From Dastarcus helophoroides (lineage: Eukaryota; Arthropoda; Insecta; Coleoptera; Bothrideridae), in NCBI GenBank assembly GCA_028583605.1, contig CM053328.1, positions 8,882,782 to 8,946,781 on the forward strand: DNA of 64,000 bases, written 5' to 3'. The notes under the pieces were generated by a model. It saw only the letters and a list, made by a program, of their open reading frames with translations. It was not told the origin of the DNA and did not search any database. The position numbers and the translations under genes are program-made. This document shows, piece by piece, positions 60,001 to 64,000 of this stretch; positions within the stretch are counted from its first letter, which is position 1; each line of letters starts with the position of its first letter.

Positions 60001-63000
60001 TTTCGAAATTTCAAATTTCAAAATTTTTATATTTTTGATATTTTATTAAATTTTAACTTTATAAAAAAATCGTCTTTTTTGAATTTCTTTTTTTTTTAAA
60101 TTGTGTGAATATTCGGATTTCAAAATTTCAATTTTTCTTTAAATTGTTGGTTTTGCGAAACTTTGACTATTTCAAAATCAGGTCTTTCTAAATTATGTCC
60201 TTATTCCAAAATTTTTATTTATTTTTAAATTTTTTAATATTTTTTTTATCTTTCGACAATTTTCGAAACTTTATACACACATTTTTTGACTGTAATTTTG
60301 GAAATTAAAAAGCTTCAAAATTTTGAGTTTTTGAGATTTTGATTTTTTTAGGTATTTATTTTTTTGTCGACTATGTTATTGGTAAATTTTTCTTTTTTCA
60401 AAATTCCAATTTTTCAAACTCTTGACTGAACATTTTTCTGGTTTCGCAAAATTTTAAGTCTGAATAAATTTTAACCAATTTCTTAAAAATTTTACTTTCT
60501 AAAAATTTTTTAACCTTAAATTTCGACTTAAAAATTTCTCTATGTCAAAATTTTCACGTTTTCAAAATTTTTATTTATATTTAAACCTTTGACTTCAAAA
60601 CTGTATCCTGTCATTTATCACATTTGAATTTTTTTTTGAAAAAATACTCTTTTTATCAGAACTGACTTCTGAAAAATTTTGACACTGAAAATTTTTACAT
60701 TTCGAAATGATCGTTCTTATTTTCAAAATTTCAACTTATTTAAAACCTTCAGTTTCTTTCTTTTCAACTTGTAGAGAATTTTGGTTAAAATTTTCGATAT
60801 TACAAAATTTCCATATTTTCACAATTTTTATTTACCTTCGAAATTTTAACTTCAAAAATGTATAGTTTTTGGCAAAATTTTTTGACAATTTCGACTTCCG
60901 AAAAATTTTGACCCCAGTAAATTTCAATATTACGAAAATGCCAATTTTTTTCGAAATTTCAACTTTTGTTCTTTTGATTTTTGGAAAATGTGGTTGAAAA
61001 TTTTCAATTTTTTTCAAAATATTCACTCATTTTCGAAATTTTAATTTAAAAAAAAATTATTTCTTTACTAGATTTTATATTTTATTAGATTTTAACTTTT
61101 TTAAATTAGATTTTGACTTTTTTGGATTTTTCTTTCAAAATTGGGACTGAAAATATTCGGATTTCAAAATTTTCTGTCTTTTTACAATTTTTATTTATTT
61201 TCGGAATTTTAACATCTTGTGAAATTTTGACTTCAAAACTTTCGCCTTTTTTCGAAAATTTCAATTATTTTTTGAAAAGGTTGACTTTTGTGCAAAATTT
61301 AATTTTTTTTTGAAAATTTTGAATTCTGGAAAATTTTCCACATTTTCAAATTTTCATTGTTTAAGAAGTAAATTTTAAGCATTTTTATTTTTTCAGTACA
61401 TTTTAATATTTGATTTAAATTTTAACGTTATAAAAAATTCGACTTTTTTATTTTTTTTTTTCAAAATTGTTACTGAAAATATTTGAATTTTAAAATTTTA
61501 ATTTTTCTTTAAATTTTAGGTTTCTCGAAACTTTTACTATTTAAAAATCAGCTCTTTCCTAAATTATGTTCTCATTCCAAAATTTTTATTTATTTTTAAA
61601 TTTTTAAATTTTTTTTTAAACTTCCGACACTTCTGGAAACTTTATACACAAATTTTTTGATCCTAAATTTTGGAAATTCAGAATTTTCAAAATTTTGATT
61701 TACTAAGAATTGGATTTTTTTTTAATTTAATTTTTTGTCAGTTCTCGTTAATTTTAAATTTTCGATTTTTTCCAAATTTCTATTCTTTGAAATTCCATTA
61801 TTTTCAAACTCTTGGCTGAACATTTTGCTAATTTCGCTAAATTTTGATTTATTTAAATAAATTTTAACTAACTTTTTAAAAATCCTACTTTTTGAAAATG
61901 TGTTGGCTTTTTTTAAAATTTTTACCTTAAAATTTTCTTCATGTCTAAATTTTCACTTTTTCAAAATTTTTATTTATATTTGAATATATGACTCCAAAAA
62001 TGTACCCTTTTTCCCGACGTTTGGATTTTTTGTTGAAAAGTTAGGGTTTTTATCAAAACCCCTGACGTCTGTAAAATTTTGACACTGAAAATTTTTGCAT
62101 TTCAAAATTACCGTTCTTTTTTTCGAAAATTTCATCTTTTGTTGTTTATTTACCTTTCTTTTTATTTGATTTTTGGAAAATTTTTGCAAAATTTTCACTT
62201 TTTTTAAATTTCCGCGCAACAATATTTAAAATTTTGACTTCAAAAATGTACCTTTTGTTCCCGACATTTGAATTTTTTCTTGAAAAATTAGTCTTTTTAT
62301 AAAAACTCTGACTTCTGACAAATTTTCCAACTGAAAATGTTTAGATTTCAAAATTACCGTTATTTTTTTCAAAATGTTAATATTTTTAAAATGTTCAATT
62401 TCTTTATTTTGACTTTTAGAGAATTTTGGTTGAGATTGCTACTTGAAAATTTCCACTTTTTCACAATTTTCAGTAATTTTCGAAATTTTGACTTCAAAAA
62501 AGTGTAGTTTTTAGGCAAACATTCGATTTTTTTTCTGAAAAATTTGACTCTTTTGACAATTTTAAATTCTGGAAAATGTTGACCCGATATTACAACATGT
62601 CCATGTTTTTTCAAAATTTTTTTTTTTTTGTAAATGTTTACTCTTCTTTTTTTGATTTTTGGAAAATTTTGGTTGAAAATTTCAGCATTTTAAAATGTTA
62701 ACTTTTTTCAAAATTCCCACTTTTTAAAAATTTTAACTTTGTTTTTTAAAACTTCGGCCTCTTTCCATATTAATATTTTGTCTGTTTTTGGAATTTGGAT
62801 CTATTTTGTGATTTATTTCAGAAATAGAATATACAAATTTTCGTCTTTTCGAATTTTGAGAATTTCCAATTTTTTAAAAATGTGAACCTTCTATGGACTC
62901 CATTTCAAAATTACCACATTTTTTTTGTAAATGTTGTACCTTTTTTTTGAAAATTTTGACCTGAAATTTGAACTTTTCCTTCAAATATTTAATCGTTGAA

Positions 63001-63415
63001 AAAATTTGCTCGAAAGGTTAGACATCTCAAATTTTCACCTTTTTCAACATTTCCTTTTCATTTCAAAATTTCAATTTTCTCGAAATTTCGCTTCTTAAAA
63101 CTTTTTTAAAACTTTCACATTTTCTCAAATATTGTTTAATTCTTTCCAAATATGGACTTTCTTTTTCAATATTTTAAAAATTTTGACTTTTTCAATAGTA
63201 AGAGCGCGCCTTTTTCCAAACATTTTTTTTTAATTTTTCAACTTCTTTTATAACTTTTAATATTTTTAGAAACCTTTCGACACAAATGTTTGGCTTATTT
63301 TAAAATTTCACAATTTTCAAGATTTTGATTTATTGAGAACTGCAATAATTTAAAATTTTCATTTTTTTTTTCAATTGTTCATTCATTTTCCAAATTGTAG
63401 TTTTTAACATTCTTA

Positions 63416-63481
63416 TTTTCTTACTACATTTTGATATTTTCTTACTACATTTTGATATTTTCTTACTACATTTTGATATTT
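63416..63481 (+). repeat. Tandem repeat, three copies of a 21-bp unit
   Basis: The unit TTACTACATTTTGATATTTTC starts at 63421, 63442 and 63463 and is perfectly repeated. It produces a Lys-Ile-Ser-Lys-Cys-Ser-Lys repeat on the minus strand, which is not a protein gene. Confidence 0.9.
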
Positions 63482-63529
63482 TATTAAATGTTAACTTGTA
63501 AAATTTTAAACAAAAAAAAAACGTGGAGG

Positions 63530-64000
63530 GCATACAATAAATAAGAATTGATGCATGAATGGTTCGGTTAACAGTTTTACTGCTGCCCTCCGAAGAATAT
63601 CCACCCATAGGGAATTGGCATCATCTCAATAGAAAGAAATGCAGCTAACCTTTATTGTTATCCAAGGATCTAATGAGCTTTCAGCATGTCAAAAAAACAC
63701 GACGCAAAAACGCCGCAATTTGCCGAAAAATAAGATTATAAGGAAGCGAAAACGTTTCCATTAATTCTCCGAGGAAGTTGTCACCGCTCGACATAAATAA
63801 CAGTCGCCGCGGCTTTTGTGTTATTTTTCTAATGACGATACTGTAGCGCAAAAGAATAATTTTCTTTCCGGATCTTTATAAGGTCGCGCCAGATAGTCAA
63901 GGATGGCGTAGCGGCTTAACGAGCGACTGTTTCAATTTAAAAACGTCAATGTGGAAAAAGCGAGTTAGGCGATTATCTTCAGCCGACGGTTGACCTCAGC
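63530..64000. other. Single-copy GC-richer island at the right edge
   Basis: Abrupt change from T-rich array to balanced DNA. GAGGGCA at about 63526 and TGCCCTC at about 63583 form a small inverted pair. TTTATAAGGTCGCGCC near 63876 resembles a TATA-containing promoter context, but no start of a gene is visible before the window ends. Confidence 0.4.

Larger units (their letters stand above)
55294..63500. repeat. T-rich array organised in diverged higher-order units
   Basis: The landmark CTTGACTGAACATTTTGCTG or close variants occurs near 55929, 57781, 58893, 60420 and 61809. Each is followed at a similar distance by AATGTACCCTTTTT-like text and ACTGAAAATTTTTACATTTC. Unit lengths are therefore about 1.1-1.9 kb, with internal insertions and deletions. 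ORFs of up to 130 codons are Phe-rich by-products. Confidence 0.8.

Overview
This window looks like a gene-poor, AT-rich stretch of an arthropod genome, most likely an insect. The evidence is indirect. It contains decayed mariner, hAT and IS630/Tc1/mariner-superfamily transposons, solo LTRs, many foldback (hairpin) elements, long GA microsatellites, a short TTAGG run (the common insect telomere motif), and no bacterial-style gene organisation. The species cannot be identified. No complete host gene was found; nearly every long reading frame is a by-product of low-complexity DNA or part of a transposon. The window could be a very large intron or an intergenic region.

Most of the DNA is degenerate low-complexity array built from short phrases such as AAATTTTGACTTTTT. 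The arrays come in two polarities. T-rich on the + strand: about 1-4925, 12435-13680, 15400-16800, 20500-22800, 35740-36920, 38000-39130, 49300-50020, 51380-51950 and 55294-63500. A-rich on the + strand: about 7441-12290, 16806-17705, 24720-25120, 27000-31700, 42450-47100, 50030-51050 and 51950-52550. Inside them are longer duplications: a 1.1 kb unit repeated at 1.77-3.96 kb, a 2.3 kb unit at 7.8-12.3 kb with a third partial copy at 16.8-17.7 kb, units of about 0.5 and 0.8 kb at 43-47 kb, and units of 1.1-1.9 kb at 55.3-62.5 kb.

Interspersed elements fall into families that can be aligned within the window. Family A is a foldback element of about 240 bp with nine copies. Family B is a foldback element with a 150-bp head and an 11-bp target-site duplication (four copies). 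Family C is a foldback element of up to 360 bp (four copies, two of them nested in hAT remnants). Family E is a 225-bp foldback (two copies), and P is a single 110-bp near-perfect palindrome. There are three copies of one solo LTR (13790-14130 on the minus strand with a 5-bp target duplication, 37692-37998 on plus, about 54615-54922 on minus). Two hAT-type remnants (5535-5944; 23802-24235), an internally deleted mariner with both terminal repeats (25754-26775), a second mariner-like fragment (47118-47351) and a nearly complete but inactivated DD41D-type transposase (33784-34779) complete the set.

Between the arrays lie islands of more balanced, apparently single-copy DNA (5945-7440, 14136-15400, 24240-24720, 31957-33330, 39833-40953, 47420-49300, 52560-54375, 63530-64000). 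They lack convincing long ORFs and could hold regulatory DNA. The only candidate host coding sequence is a 32-codon 3'-terminal exon on the minus strand at 25299-25397, with a splice-acceptor-like sequence upstream and AATAAA downstream. No tRNA, rRNA or CRISPR structures were seen.
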